Shown piece by piece: positions 53,753 through 63,519 of a stretch of 64,000 nt of DNA. The position numbers and the translations under genes are program-made. Below the pieces are notes generated by a model that worked only from the letters and a program-made list of their open reading frames with translations, had not been told where the DNA came from and did not search any database. Origin of the DNA: CAZFGK01 sp964518635 (lineage in GTDB: Bacteria; Zixibacteria; MSB-5A5; GN15; FEB-12); the NCBI GenBank assembly GCA_964518635.1, contig CAZFGK010000018.1, forward strand, positions 9,094 through 73,093, in the 5' to 3' direction. The number at the start of each line of letters is the position of its first letter. Within the stretch, counting starts at the first letter, position 1.

Positions 53753-56047
53753 CTACTGCGCCGAGGAGGTGGATTCAGTCACCGCCACACGGACCACTTC
53801 CGCATTCTGCTCGACCGAACGTTTCCGTCGCGACCGAACCAGACTCCAGATACCCCCGACGAACATGGTAAATGTCCCGATCCAGAACAGAAGAATCCAC
53901 GGCTTACGGGAGACTTCAAGGACGAGTGTCGCTTTTGCTGGTTCGACTGGAGGTAAGAATGGGCCGTCAACTTTGAGAACAACGCCACCATCTTCAGGGC
54001 TGACACCAGCGACATAGACTGAACCGCGACCATTATCGAAGGTGACGACGGTCGGAGTGACAGTACCGCCGACTACATCCAGACGGGGGCGAAGCTCTTC
54101 AGTCTTGTCTCCGTATCTGACTTTGACCATCGCAGCTGCCGACATTGAGCCGCCGTGCGGATCATTCTCTCCATGTGAGCCGGACATTTCGAAACCACCG
54201 AAATCAAAGTGATATTCAGCAATATCAGCATGACTTCCCTTTTGCATCGAGAGTGTCCCTGGATCGGTCGATTCGGCGCGCTCCAGATTTTGCGGGGCGA
54301 GATAGAGATCATGGCTGACATTGGTGATGATATACGGTCGTTTCATCACCCCTTCTGCATTTTTCGGAAACTCATGGTCGAGCTTTGCGATCACCGGACC
54401 TGAGGGGGTGGTGACTTCCACATGACACATGAATCCCTTCTCGTGATCGACGACATCAATGAACTTCATCGGATAGCCAAGAGAGGTCACAACGACATCA
54501 CGATCAAGACGGATCACTTCCTTCTGTTCAAATCCTGCTGAGAAAGTCGCACCCAGAATTCCGATGGCGAGGCCGACATGCGATAGATATCCGGCGACCA
54601 TGGAACGATCCATGATCGAACGAAGAAGGACATAGCCATTCGCAACAATCGCGGAGAAACTAAGTCCGATCAGCAGGAGATACGGGATCTCGCGGGTGAA
54701 GCCAGTGATCAGCAGCACTGCGACCGTTGCCGCAAATGAGCCGAGGGCAGTCCAAAGAAGCATCGGCTTGGAAAGACCATCATTCCAGCGAAAGGCCGGG
54801 AAGACCGTCACCAATGCGAGAATAACAATCGCTATCGGTGTCATCGTTGAAAAGTAGTAGGGCTGACCGACTGCCGCTGCCTGACTAAACCAACCAGTGA
54901 AAAGCGGGGCAGAGGTTCCAATGAGAACCAATACCGCCCCAACGGCGAGGATTACGACGCCGAGCGTGACCATATATGAGCGTGAGGCAATTGCTGAAAA
55001 TGAAGGGGAAGGTCTGATATCCTGCCATCTCCAGAGAAGCAAAGCAAGCCCGAGAAAAACGAAGGTGAGGAGACTGACAACGAGAAAAGCATTGATGCCA
55101 AGGTCGACAAATGAATGGACAGAGAAATCAGCAAGCACACCGGAACGAGTCAAAAATGTGCCGTAGAGAACCGACCAGAAGGTCAGACAAACCGCGACAA
55201 TCGAGAATCGAAGCATACCCTTGCGAGTTTGTTTGATGAACAGGGCATGCACCTGAGAAGTAAGGAAGAGCCACGGAATCAGTGATGAATTTTCAACCGG
55301 ATCCCATGCCCAGAATCCCCCCCAACCGAGTGTTTCGTAGGCCCAGTAGCCGCCCAGAATCAAAGCGACGCCGAGTGCCGACCAGGAGAACATTGTCCAG
55401 CGACGAGCTGCGGCTGACCACTCTGCGTAGCGACGTTCGACAAGACCGGTGATTGCAAAGGCGAAGGGAAAGACTACTCCGGCAAAGCCCAGGAACATGA
55501 TCGGCGGATGAATCTGCATCCAGAAATTTTGCAACAACGGATTCAACCCGCGCCCTTCGAGCTGTGCGACGGGGAGTAACTCAAATGGAGATTTCTTGAT
55601 CATGATAATCAGGAGGGAAAGAATGAACAGGGCGACAATGGTCATGGTCCCGCGTTCAAAGCTTTTTGCCGTCTTCTGCAGGAAAAAGGCCATGATAACG
55701 GTAAATCCTGCCCAGAGAAGAAATGTACCTTCCTGTCCTCCCCACAAGGTCGAGATCAGAAAGCCAATCGGCAGATCACTCGATGAATAGGAAAAGACAT
55801 AGGCAACACTGTAATCATGATTGAGAATCAGATACAACAGAGTGCAGAGGGCGAGAAGAATCCCGATAGAACCGGCGGAATAGAACAGAAAGCCGAGTTT
55901 CAGCCATCGGTCTTTGCCAGTGACAGACTCGCGAGTGGTGCCAGCTGTAACCGGAAGAGAATTTCGCCATGAGATTGCGTAGCAGAGTACCGCCGCGAGC
56001 AGGCTCCCTGTCGCCAGAAAGATCCAAAGATCACCGAGAAGTGGCAT
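53753..56047 (-). CDS. ccmF: Cytochrome c biogenesis heme lyase CcmF
   Basis: Integral membrane protein that attaches heme to apocytochrome c (system I). The tryptophan-rich WWD domain GWGGFWAWDPVENSSLIPWL is present at about residue 240, with conserved His residues in PPIMFLGFAGVVFPFAFAI and later segments, and about fourteen membrane helices. At 764 residues it is longer than the usual 640 because of an extended periplasmic/C-terminal beta-rich part (about 530-720). No other ccm genes lie in this window. It follows ispH by about 190 bases. Confidence 0.95.
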   Translation of the reverse strand: MPLLGDLWIFLATGSLLAAVLCYAISWRNSLPVTAGTTRESVTGKDRWLKLGFLFYSAGSIGILLALCTLLYLILNHDYSVAYVFSYSSSDLPIGFLISTLWGGQEGTFLLWAGFTVIMAFFLQKTAKSFERGTMTIVALFILSLLIIMIKKSPFELLPVAQLEGRGLNPLLQNFWMQIHPPIMFLGFAGVVFPFAFAITGLVERRYAEWSAAARRWTMFSWSALGVALILGGYWAYETLGWGGFWAWDPVENSSLIPWLFLTSQVHALFIKQTRKGMLRFSIVAVCLTFWSVLYGTFLTRSGVLADFSVHSFVDLGINAFLVVSLLTFVFLGLALLLWRWQDIRPSPSFSAIASRSYMVTLGVVILAVGAVLVLIGTSAPLFTGWFSQAAAVGQPYYFSTMTPIAIVILALVTVFPAFRWNDGLSKPMLLWTALGSFAATVAVLLITGFTREIPYLLLIGLSFSAIVANGYVLLRSIMDRSMVAGYLSHVGLAIGILGATFSAGFEQKEVIRLDRDVVVTSLGYPMKFIDVVDHEKGFMCHVEVTTPSGPVIAKLDHEFPKNAEGVMKRPYIITNVSHDLYLAPQNLERAESTDPGTLSMQKGSHADIAEYHFDFGGFEMSGSHGENDPHGGSMSAAAMVKVRYGDKTEELRPRLDVVGGTVTPTVVTFDNGRGSVYVAGVSPEDGGVVLKVDGPFLPPVEPAKATLVLEVSRKPWILLFWIGTFTMFVGGIWSLVRSRRKRSVEQNAEVVRVAVTESTSSAQ

Positions 56048-56233
56048 AGTATTTTTTACCTCTGCATCTGACTGAGTACGTTTGAAATCAGTTCAAATGT
56101 GGGAAGAAGATATATGAAAAAAGAAAAACGTGGAACGAATTCTTTCCAAAATCTTTATCCCTAATTGTGATTCAACTACTTGAGAGTGAACGATTTACAG
56201 GCATCGAAGGCCTCCCCAACCGAGGGAATGTTG

Positions 56234-57154
56234 CTAGTGGAGTTCTTCGACGGCTTCTCGACTACGACGTTTTTTCTCCGGTTTGATCAGTTCGGCGGTA
56301 CCGCCGGAGTACTTGATCAGTTTCTGTATCACCGCTTCAACGAGCGAATCCGGAGTTGACGCACCAGCGGAGATACCGACGTTTTCAATCGATTCGTGAA
56401 ACCATTCTTTTCGAATATCGAGAGCCGAGCCGATCAGATAGCCGCGGCCGGTAAGTTCTTGAGCCAACTGTGCGAGACGTTTCGAATTCGCCGAAGTAGT
56501 TGAACCTACGACGAGAATCAGATCAACGAGCGGAGACATTTCACGAATCGCAGTCTGACGCTGGGTCGTGGCATTGCAAATAGTGTCGGAGATTTCAAGA
56601 TGTGGCCATTTGATCTTTGCCAGTTCCTGCAATCCTGCAAACTCCTCCATAGAAGAAGTCGTTTGAACCGTCAGAACCAGTTTCCGCTCTTTCCATGCAG
56701 GAAGCGCATGCAATTCAGCTTCCGTTGCAACGACCGTAATCCGGTCGGGGGCATGACCGACGACGCCAATAGTCTCGTCATGATTGGCATCACCGAAATG
56801 AATCACGTAGTAATCCAGAGCGACTTTGTCTTTGACGACATCATAGATAACAGTCACCAGAGGACAGGTGGCATCGATGACTTCGAGCCCCAATTCAGCT
56901 GCTTCTTCGAAAACATGGGGTGCGACACCATGTGCGGAGATAATCACTGTCCCGCCGCCGATTTCGCGCAGGCTCATTGACTGCCCGACTCCTTCGTCAC
57001 GAAATTTCTGGACGACCGCCTCATTGTGCACGATTTCATTGAGAATAGTCACTGGACCGCTTGCAGATTTGGCGGTCTCTTCGGCGATCTTGATCGCACG
57101 TTTGACTCCCATGCAGAAACCGTAATGTCTGGCGAGATGAATCTTCTTGATCAT
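56234..57154 (-). CDS. ispH: 4-hydroxy-3-methylbut-2-enyl diphosphate reductase
   Basis: Last enzyme of the MEP isoprenoid pathway, a [4Fe-4S] protein making IPP and DMAPP. The cluster cysteines are C14 (YGFCMGVKRA), C97 (VIDATCPLV) and C193 (TICNATTQRQ). The catalytic Glu is E127 (NHDETIG). It has 306 residues, a normal length, and a charged tail. It overlaps lipA by four bases (ATGA). In other phyla ispH sits between plsC and rpsA; here that gene pair is 34 kb away. Confidence 0.97.
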   Translation of the reverse strand: MIKKIHLARHYGFCMGVKRAIKIAEETAKSASGPVTILNEIVHNEAVVQKFRDEGVGQSMSLREIGGGTVIISAHGVAPHVFEEAAELGLEVIDATCPLVTVIYDVVKDKVALDYYVIHFGDANHDETIGVVGHAPDRITVVATEAELHALPAWKERKLVLTVQTTSSMEEFAGLQELAKIKWPHLEISDTICNATTQRQTAIREMSPLVDLILVVGSTTSANSKRLAQLAQELTGRGYLIGSALDIRKEWFHESIENVGISAGASTPDSLVEAVIQKLIKYSGGTAELIKPEKKRRSREAVEELH

Positions 57155-58113
57155 GCACTCTCCGCAATCAGGTCACGTGACTGATTGAATGCTTTATAGG
57201 AGCTTCGTACCAAAGCACCTGCTTCAACATGCTTCAGACCGATTTCACGACCGATCTTTGCAAGCCCGATGAATTCATCCGGATGGTAAAATTTTTCAAC
57301 CGGCAGATGTTCAAGCGATGGTCGTAAATACTGTCCGATGGTCATGATATCTACTCCGGCTGCGTAGCACTGATGCATCAATTCGACAATCTCGTCGACA
57401 GTTTCGCCGACACCGACCATGATTCCGGTCTTGACCACAGGACGAGGACGGAAGTCAGACATGTATCGCAGTACAGCAAGTGAACGATCAAGTTTGGCTG
57501 CACCACGAACCCGTTTTTGCAATCGGCCTACAGTTTCCACGTTGTGAGCCATGACATCGACGTTTGATTCAAGCACCGTATGCAAAGACTCCATCTTGCC
57601 GCCAAAGTCTGAAACCAGAAACTCAACCTTTACATGCGTATCCCGGGCGCGAAGTTCCCGCATTGTTTCGACAAAAATCGATGCCCCGCCATCAGGGAGG
57701 TCATCACGGGTCACGCAGGTAATCACGACCTGATTTAACTTGAGCGCGGCAACTGTTTCTGCAAGGCGACGGGGTTCATCAAGATCAAGCCCCTGCGGTT
57801 TCCCTTTGAGAACATCACAGAAATTACAACCACGGGTGCAATGCTTGCCGAGGATCATGAAAGTTGCGGTTCCCTCACCGTAACACTCACGGATATTCGG
57901 GCAGGCCGCTTCCTGACAGACCGAGTGAAGCCCCTGTTCTTTCAAGAGCCCTTTGACACGGGTGTAGTTTTCATTCTCGGTCGGAGTTATTTTGATCCAA
58001 CGCGGAAGCCGCTGGTGAGGTACCGCTACCCGTTGGGCGATGGTTGGAGTCTTGGCGGAGACTGTGGGAGAAAAATCCTCCCCTACAATCTGCTGGGCAA
58101 TAAGCTTTTGCAT
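57151..58113 (-). CDS. lipA: Lipoyl synthase
   Basis: Radical-SAM enzyme that inserts two sulfurs into octanoyl groups on lipoyl domains. The auxiliary cluster cysteines are C66, C71 and C77 (VCQEAACPNIRECY), and the radical-SAM cysteines C92, C96 and C99 (HCTRGCNFCD). The closing motif VRSSYKAF is present near the C-terminus. It has 320 residues with an extra N-terminal stretch of about 30. It overlaps ispH. The lipB or lplA partner is not in this window. Confidence 0.97.
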   Translation of the reverse strand: MQKLIAQQIVGEDFSPTVSAKTPTIAQRVAVPHQRLPRWIKITPTENENYTRVKGLLKEQGLHSVCQEAACPNIRECYGEGTATFMILGKHCTRGCNFCDVLKGKPQGLDLDEPRRLAETVAALKLNQVVITCVTRDDLPDGGASIFVETMRELRARDTHVKVEFLVSDFGGKMESLHTVLESNVDVMAHNVETVGRLQKRVRGAAKLDRSLAVLRYMSDFRPRPVVKTGIMVGVGETVDEIVELMHQCYAAGVDIMTIGQYLRPSLEHLPVEKFYHPDEFIGLAKIGREIGLKHVEAGALVRSSYKAFNQSRDLIAESA

Positions 58114-58133
58114 AGGAGTTTAAGGTAGGATGC

Positions 58134-58736
58134 CTAAGCGGCTCTGTCAGCGAGAAATTTTTTGAGAAAATAGGTCAAAAGACGGGTGTCTTCCCCTAAT
58201 TCGGCGTGAAAAGAGGCCGCCAGGATATTCCCCTGTTCGACAAGGACCGGCTCTCGCTGGTGGGTCGAAATGACTCGTACGTCAGCTCCAACTCTTACGA
58301 TCTTCGGGGCTCGAATAAAAGATCCGCGGACGACATGAAGCCCGTTCCCACTGATGGTCAATTCGGTGTCAAAGGAGTTGATCTGCCGTCCCCAGCCGTT
58401 ACGGCGCACCGAAACATCGAGCAGTCCGAATGGTACAACATTGGCCTGATTGTCGACGATTTCCTTCGAGAGTAAGATCATTCCGGCGCAGGTGGCATAG
58501 ATCGGATGGGTTCGACAAAACGTAATCAAAGCCGCTCGCATATCGAATCGGTCGATCAGAGTAGACATGGTGGTCGATTCCCCGCCGGGGAGAATGAGCG
58601 CATCTAAATGGGCAAGTGATTCTGTTTTTCGAACCAGGACCGGCTGGGCACCGATTCGGGCAACATGATCGGCATGACGTTCATAGTCCCCCTGCAGGGC
58701 AAGGACGCCGACGACGCGATGTGCAAACGGGGACAT
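58134..58736 (-). CDS. pdxT: Pyridoxal 5'-phosphate synthase glutaminase subunit
   Basis: Class I glutaminase that supplies ammonia to PdxS for vitamin B6 synthesis. GVLALQGDYERHADHVARIG is the family start, LILPGGESTTMSTLI the oxyanion block, IYATCAGMILLSKEI carries the nucleophile Cys, and ILAASFHAELGEDTRLLTYF the His-x-Glu pair. The frame is open to 58844, but the extra 36 residues are not family-like, so ATG 58736 or ATG 58763 is preferred. pdxS is usually next door but is absent here. It lies 20 bases after lipA. Confidence 0.92.
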   Translation of the reverse strand: MSPFAHRVVGVLALQGDYERHADHVARIGAQPVLVRKTESLAHLDALILPGGESTTMSTLIDRFDMRAALITFCRTHPIYATCAGMILLSKEIVDNQANVVPFGLLDVSVRRNGWGRQINSFDTELTISGNGLHVVRGSFIRAPKIVRVGADVRVISTHQREPVLVEQGNILAASFHAELGEDTRLLTYFLKKFLADRAA

Positions 58737-58889
58737 GTCGCTTGTAACGCCTGAATGATCCATTGGTGCCCAAATTGCCGCAAGTTTGTCACCGGTCAAG
58801 GGGATTGTTTGGAAGAAGAGAATTTTGTAACTTTCAAACGACAAAGATTCGGCATTTGCTCTGCCACTCGAAATGTGTGAGGTGGGATC

Positions 58890-60062
58890 ATGCGAAGAGT
58901 ACTCGTTCTGGTTGGAATCTTTTTTTTCGTCACCCGACTCTCTGCCTCAGATTGTTCGGTCACCTCGATTGGTCAATCTCCTCTCAATTCGACAATTAGC
59001 TATCAAGGATTTCCTGGATACTTGTATCCCGGCGGAAACTTGATGCCTGCACATCACAATACCAAAGGGCAGGAGCTCGCAAATAGTTTTCTGCCCCTTG
59101 ATACCGCTGGTAACGTGGATAGCGTCAATGGCTGTTGGGTCTTTCTATCCGTCGGGATGTCGAACACCAGTGCTGAGTTCAACAATTTCATCTCACAATT
59201 GAATCTTGGAATTGACACGACTTTGAATCGATTTCTGCGAGTGGTGAACGGAGCGCAGGGGGGACAGACGGCAGATAAGATTCGACGCGATACGGCATCA
59301 TTCTGGGACACGATTGACACCCGTCTTGCGATTCGAGGACTGAGTCGAAAACAGGTACAGGTGATCTGGCTCAAAGAAGCGAATGCCAATCCGACGCAGC
59401 CATTCCCGATTCATGCGATTGATTTGCGGGATGATCTTCGCGATATCGTTCGGTTGTTGCCCGGATTCTATCAAAATATCAAACAGGTCTTTCTCTCCTC
59501 TCGAATCTATGCAGGATATGCATCGACTACTCTGAATCCTGAGCCGTATGCATTTGAAAGCGGCTTCTCAGTTAAGTGGCTGATTGAATCGCAAATCAAC
59601 GGAAACGACTCACTTAACTACGATCCTGACTCCGGTGCAGTAACTGCACCCTGGCTGGGCTGGGGACCATATCTCTGGTCTGATGGCACAACGAATCCGC
59701 TGCTCCCCTGGAATTGTTCTGATTTCCAAAGTGACGGAACTCATCCAAGTACATTCGGACAGGCAAAAGTATCTTCAAGTCTGACTCAGTTTTTGCGCGG
59801 CTCGGATATGACAAAACCGTGGTTTACTTCCCCGACTGCTTGCTGTGTATCGACGCGGGGGAATGTCGATTGTGATCCCGGCAATCAAACTGACATCGCC
59901 GATCTCACCAGATTGGTGGACAATCTCTTTATCAGCTTTACCCCAATCTGTTGCGAAATTTCCGGTGACCTTGTTGCTGACAATAGTATCGATATCGGAG
60001 ATTTGACCTTGCTCGTTGATCATTTGTTCATTTCGTTTTCTCCATTGGCACCCTGTCAGTAA
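58890..60062 (+). CDS. Secreted SGNH-like protein with two dockerin-like repeats
   Basis: A 390-residue secreted protein. A signal peptide covers about residues 1-20. The middle resembles an SGNH esterase: VFLSVGMSNTSAEFN may be the Ser block and DGTHPSTFGQAKVSS has the D-x-x-H-like catalytic pair. The last 70 residues hold two dockerin-type calcium-binding repeats, GNVDCDPGNQTDIADLTRL followed by VDNLFISF, and GDLVADNSIDIGDLTLLV followed by DHLFISF. Such repeats are a trademark of Zixibacteria secreted proteins. It is one of only three plus-strand genes and is followed after 15 bases by a glycosyltransferase. Confidence 0.75.
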   Translation: MRRVLVLVGIFFFVTRLSASDCSVTSIGQSPLNSTISYQGFPGYLYPGGNLMPAHHNTKGQELANSFLPLDTAGNVDSVNGCWVFLSVGMSNTSAEFNNFISQLNLGIDTTLNRFLRVVNGAQGGQTADKIRRDTASFWDTIDTRLAIRGLSRKQVQVIWLKEANANPTQPFPIHAIDLRDDLRDIVRLLPGFYQNIKQVFLSSRIYAGYASTTLNPEPYAFESGFSVKWLIESQINGNDSLNYDPDSGAVTAPWLGWGPYLWSDGTTNPLLPWNCSDFQSDGTHPSTFGQAKVSSSLTQFLRGSDMTKPWFTSPTACCVSTRGNVDCDPGNQTDIADLTRLVDNLFISFTPICCEISGDLVADNSIDIGDLTLLVDHLFISFSPLAPCQ

Positions 60063-60077
60063 TCGGATGGACTTGGG

Positions 60078-61424
60078 GTGAAGCATTCAGTAGAGGGGGA
60101 ACTCAGTCCGGCAGTTCTGCTGGCAATTTTCGCCACAGCACTTTTTCTACGATTGCTAGTAGCCTATGCTGCCTGGTCATCACACACGCCTGATGACCTT
60201 CTGACTCTTACACCCGATTCCAGAAACTATGTAGGTGCCGCGCAGGCACTGTCACGCGGAGACATCTTCGAGCACCGCAACGACCTGTTCTATTTCCCTC
60301 CTGGCTACCCGTTGTTTCTTGCCCTGCATTTCAATCTCTTTGGCGAAAATCCGATTCCGATTTTGTTGCTTCAGACAGTGCTCTCAGCATTCACTTGTGT
60401 CATGTTAGCACTCATTGCCATTGAGGTCGGTTTATCACCGCCGGTTGCAAGGCTGGCAGGATTTCTTTTTGCATTTTTGATCACTTCAATTGCATTAGCG
60501 GCGATCCCCCTTTCGGATACGCTCTATACATTTTTCTTCGCGCTTTCCATCTGGCTTGCCATGCGTGCATTGAAAAGTGGCGGACTTTCGGCATGGATCA
60601 TGATCGGTCTGGTGTGCGGACTCTGCATACTTGTCAGACCGATTGGAAAATTCTGGCCGCTTGCACTAATGAGCGTGAGCGCAAGAATGCTTTTCATACG
60701 ACACCGAATTTTCGAAATTCGATGGACAAGTCTGTTTCAAACTCTCCGTGGTCCGGTCATCGCCATGTTCATTGCTGCTCTCTGCGTACTCCCCTGGGTT
60801 GCCCGAAATGCACGTGTGCATGGTCTACCGGTGCTGGCGATTACAACGATCAGTGCCCCGGCGACAGTCGCGGCGAAAGCAGCGGCAGATATATCCGGAA
60901 AAGAGTTTCGTGCGGTGCAGGATGAATGGGACAGGAAATTTCTTGATCAGCATGCAGGTGAAGAGCGGGCTATTGACGGATTATGTCGAAACGCAAAATA
61001 TCACACGGATTCAATCGTAGCTCACTACCCCATGGCATTTGCGAAGGTATACGCCAACTGGACATGGGAGAATCTGCATGCGCCCGATTATCTTCTCGCG
61101 ACTGCCGCGCCTCGATTCTCCGGCTTTGCGAACCGTGTGACAGAGTTCTTCAAATCGAACGGACTCCTGCGTTTGCGATTCTATCTGGCAGTAGTCGGAT
61201 TTCTCCTTCTGCTGATCTATCGACAATTCGCCGCAGCAATGATTTTGGGAGTTACGTATCTGTATTGCGCGACGACTATCGGTGCTTTCCCGTATCAGGG
61301 ATCTCGCTATGCACTCCCGGCGCAAGTTCCGGGAATGATTCTGATCGCGGTTGTTGGCGTAACGGGATTGCAGCTGTTGAGATGGGGATTCCATCGGGTC
61401 ATGCGTAGACCAACGACAATCTGA
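60078..61424 (+). CDS. GT-C membrane glycosyltransferase (GT39/ArnT-like)
   Basis: A polytopic membrane protein of 448 residues with about ten hydrophobic helices. The first large loop reads LTPDSRNYVGAAQALSRGDI, with the acidic DxxxY pattern of dolichyl- or undecaprenyl-phosphate-sugar transferases, and later YFPPGYPLFLALHFNLFG matches the GT39/PMT-like PPGYP motif. The start is GTG 60078, 15 bases after the SGNH gene, so the two are likely co-transcribed. The acceptor is unknown; modification of the neighbour's product or of surface sugars is possible. Confidence 0.82.
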   Translation: MKHSVEGELSPAVLLAIFATALFLRLLVAYAAWSSHTPDDLLTLTPDSRNYVGAAQALSRGDIFEHRNDLFYFPPGYPLFLALHFNLFGENPIPILLLQTVLSAFTCVMLALIAIEVGLSPPVARLAGFLFAFLITSIALAAIPLSDTLYTFFFALSIWLAMRALKSGGLSAWIMIGLVCGLCILVRPIGKFWPLALMSVSARMLFIRHRIFEIRWTSLFQTLRGPVIAMFIAALCVLPWVARNARVHGLPVLAITTISAPATVAAKAAADISGKEFRAVQDEWDRKFLDQHAGEERAIDGLCRNAKYHTDSIVAHYPMAFAKVYANWTWENLHAPDYLLATAAPRFSGFANRVTEFFKSNGLLRLRFYLAVVGFLLLLIYRQFAAAMILGVTYLYCATTIGAFPYQGSRYALPAQVPGMILIAVVGVTGLQLLRWGFHRVMRRPTTI

Positions 61425-61463
61425 AAAGACTTCTTTTGTCTTTCTGGAGATGATCACAACAAG

Positions 61464-61497
61464 AAATGCCCCATCGGAAAGATGAGGCACTTCTCCA
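61464..61497. terminator. Possible bidirectional terminator
   Basis: GAAATGCCCCATC and GATGAGGCACTTC form a 13-position stem with two mismatches and a short GGAAA loop between the convergent ends of the plus-strand glycosyltransferase and the minus-strand DinB-like gene. Only short A/T runs flank it. Confidence 0.5.
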
Positions 61498-61525
61498 AAA
61501 AATCTAGAATGCTCTCAGCAACCTT

Positions 61526-62041
61526 CTACTTCGACATCGCCGCGCGCATGGCGGCCATCTCTTCACGATTCGGACCGTACATGCCCGGAACAGATGCCCC
61601 CGCAAGACGTGCCATCAGTGACAACTGTCCACGATGATGAATATTGTGATGAATGATCATCGACCAGAGAAAATCCATCATCGAAAACTTCATACCGCCC
61701 GGGAACGTAATGATCCCTGTAGCGAGCTTGTCCGCGCTCAGACTCTTCACTCGAGCGACTGACTCTGAATACACAACCGGAAATTTTTCAACAATTCCTT
61801 CAACTGTTTTCGGGCGCTCAATATTGGCAGGCTTGGTCTCCATCTTGAACTCACCTTGTGCCGCAGTAGTGCTCATGTAGGCATCTCCTTCAGCAAGATG
61901 CCAGGCGAGTTCGCCAAGGGAACGACCGGTCGCGTCCGGGCGGAAGTCGTACTTGTCGGCTGGAAGCGACTTGAGCAGTCTCATGGTGTTGTTGTTTTCC
62001 ATCTCCCAGACATCGAGAAATTTCTGAAATGCTGCTGGCAT
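61526..62041 (-). CDS. DinB-family four-helix protein
   Basis: A 171-residue protein of the DinB/YfiT metal-binding four-helix type. LGELAWHLAEGDAYMS provides the first His (H48), and SMIIHHNIHHRGQLSLMARL the later His pair with the HHRGQL motif typical of the family. Members include thiol transferases and stress-induced proteins of unknown function. It lies alone, with a hairpin at its end and the rho terminator region upstream. No ribosome site is unusual; AAGGAG precedes the ATG. Confidence 0.88.
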   Translation of the reverse strand: MPAAFQKFLDVWEMENNNTMRLLKSLPADKYDFRPDATGRSLGELAWHLAEGDAYMSTTAAQGEFKMETKPANIERPKTVEGIVEKFPVVYSESVARVKSLSADKLATGIITFPGGMKFSMMDFLWSMIIHHNIHHRGQLSLMARLAGASVPGMYGPNREEMAAMRAAMSK

Positions 62042-62132
62042 GGTCTGCTCCTTTTGGGTTCGATCCTAATGGACGGTGAATTCTTTGTTTCGATAAAACT
62101 ATGGAGCGGAGGGCCAAAACGCTATCACACAG

Positions 62133-62166
62133 ACAAAAAAAACCCGGAAAAACTCCGGGCTTTTTG
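62133..62166. terminator. Terminator after rho
   Basis: CCCGGA and TCCGGG form a perfect 6-pair stem with a 5-base loop (62143-62159). On the minus strand it is followed by eight T (62142-62135), and on the plus strand by five T, so it may act in both directions. It lies about 40 bases past the rho stop. Confidence 0.85.
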
Positions 62167-62202
62167 AAACAATCAGAAACCTGAACTAGACCAACAGAGT
62201 GA

Positions 62203-63519
62203 TTAATCCTTCATCGACGCCAGGAAGCGAACATTGCTCTTGGCTTTTTTCATGCGGTCGATCAGGAACTCCATCGCTTCAATCGGATTCATTTCCGCGA
62301 GGAACTTGCGCAGAATCCAGATCTTGCTGAGAGTTTCTTCGGAGATAAGCAACTCTTCCTTACGAGTGGATGAGCGATTGATATCCATCGCCGGGAAGAT
62401 TCGACGGTCGGCAAGGCGACGGTCGAGGACCATTTCCATGTTTCCTGTCCCCTTAAACTCTTCGAAAATGACTTCGTCCATACGGGAGCCGGTTTCGATC
62501 AGGGCGGTGGCAATAATAGTCAGTGAGCCACCCTCTTCGATATTTCGCGCGGCACCAAAAAATCTCTTCGGTTTGTGTAGAGCATTCGAATCGACACCGC
62601 CGGAGAGAATCTTACCGGAGTGCGGCACGACAGAGTTATGCGCACGCGCCAAACGAGTAATCGAATCAAGTAGAATAACGACATCATGCTTGTGCTCGGT
62701 GAGTCGTTTCGCTTTTTCGAGCACCATCTTGGCGACCTGCACGTGACGTTCGGCTGGTTCATCGAAAGTCGATGAGATCACTTCACCTTTGACTGAGCGA
62801 CGCATGTCGGTAACTTCTTCGGGGCGTTCGTCGATAAGCAGAACGATCATCTTAACGGATGGATGATTGGCGGTAATCGCCTGCGCGATTTTCTGCAGAA
62901 TCATCGTCTTACCCGCCTTTGGCGGCGAGGTAATCAGGGCACGCTGCCCTTTTCCGATTGGGCACATCAGGTCGATGATTCGAGTAGTCAGTTCCTCTTC
63001 ACCCAGTTCGAGCTTGAACGGATCATTCGGGTAGAGTGGGGTGAGATTGTCGAAGAGTATCTTATGTTTGACCACTTCCGGCGAATCAAAATTGATCGCT
63101 TCAATTTTCAGGAGAGCAAAATAGCGTTCGTTGTCTTTTGGCTGGCGGACTTGTCCCGAAATTGTGTCGCCGGTACGAAGATCGAATCGTTTGATCTGTG
63201 ACGGAGAGACATAGATATCGTCTGTCCCCGGAAGATAGTTGTAATCCGGAGAACGAAGGAATCCGTATCCCTCTTCCATGATCTCAAGCACCCCTTCAGC
63301 AAGAATCGCTCCCTGCTGATTGGCCTGACACTCCATGATCTTGTAGATGAGATCCTGCTTGCGAAGTCCGGAGACTCCGGGAATTTCCATGTCTTCAGCG
63401 ATCTTGACCAGATCGTTGATGGTCTTGGCTTTCAGATCACCGACTTCAAGCTGGGGAGTGGATGGCTCCTCCTGCTGCTGATGGTGATAGCCACGTCGTC
63501 GAATTACTCGTTCAGTCAT
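62203..63519 (-). CDS. rho: Transcription termination factor Rho
   Basis: Hexameric RNA helicase that ends transcription. An N-terminal helical region (to about 65) is followed by the RNA-binding cold-shock domain (ILAEGVLEIMEEGYGFLRSP) and the ATPase with P-loop SPPKAGKT (198-205) and MIVLLIDERPEEVTDMRRSV. Q- and R-loop regions (VVPHSGKILSGGVDSNALHK) and the C-terminal KIWILRKFLAEMNPIEAMEF complete the family. At 438 residues it has near-standard length, with none of the large N-terminal inserts seen in some phyla. It overlaps rsfS by eight bases. Its own terminator is intrinsic. Confidence 0.98.
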   Translation of the reverse strand: MTERVIRRRGYHHQQQEEPSTPQLEVGDLKAKTINDLVKIAEDMEIPGVSGLRKQDLIYKIMECQANQQGAILAEGVLEIMEEGYGFLRSPDYNYLPGTDDIYVSPSQIKRFDLRTGDTISGQVRQPKDNERYFALLKIEAINFDSPEVVKHKILFDNLTPLYPNDPFKLELGEEELTTRIIDLMCPIGKGQRALITSPPKAGKTMILQKIAQAITANHPSVKMIVLLIDERPEEVTDMRRSVKGEVISSTFDEPAERHVQVAKMVLEKAKRLTEHKHDVVILLDSITRLARAHNSVVPHSGKILSGGVDSNALHKPKRFFGAARNIEEGGSLTIIATALIETGSRMDEVIFEEFKGTGNMEMVLDRRLADRRIFPAMDINRSSTRKEELLISEETLSKIWILRKFLAEMNPIEAMEFLIDRMKKAKSNVRFLASMKD

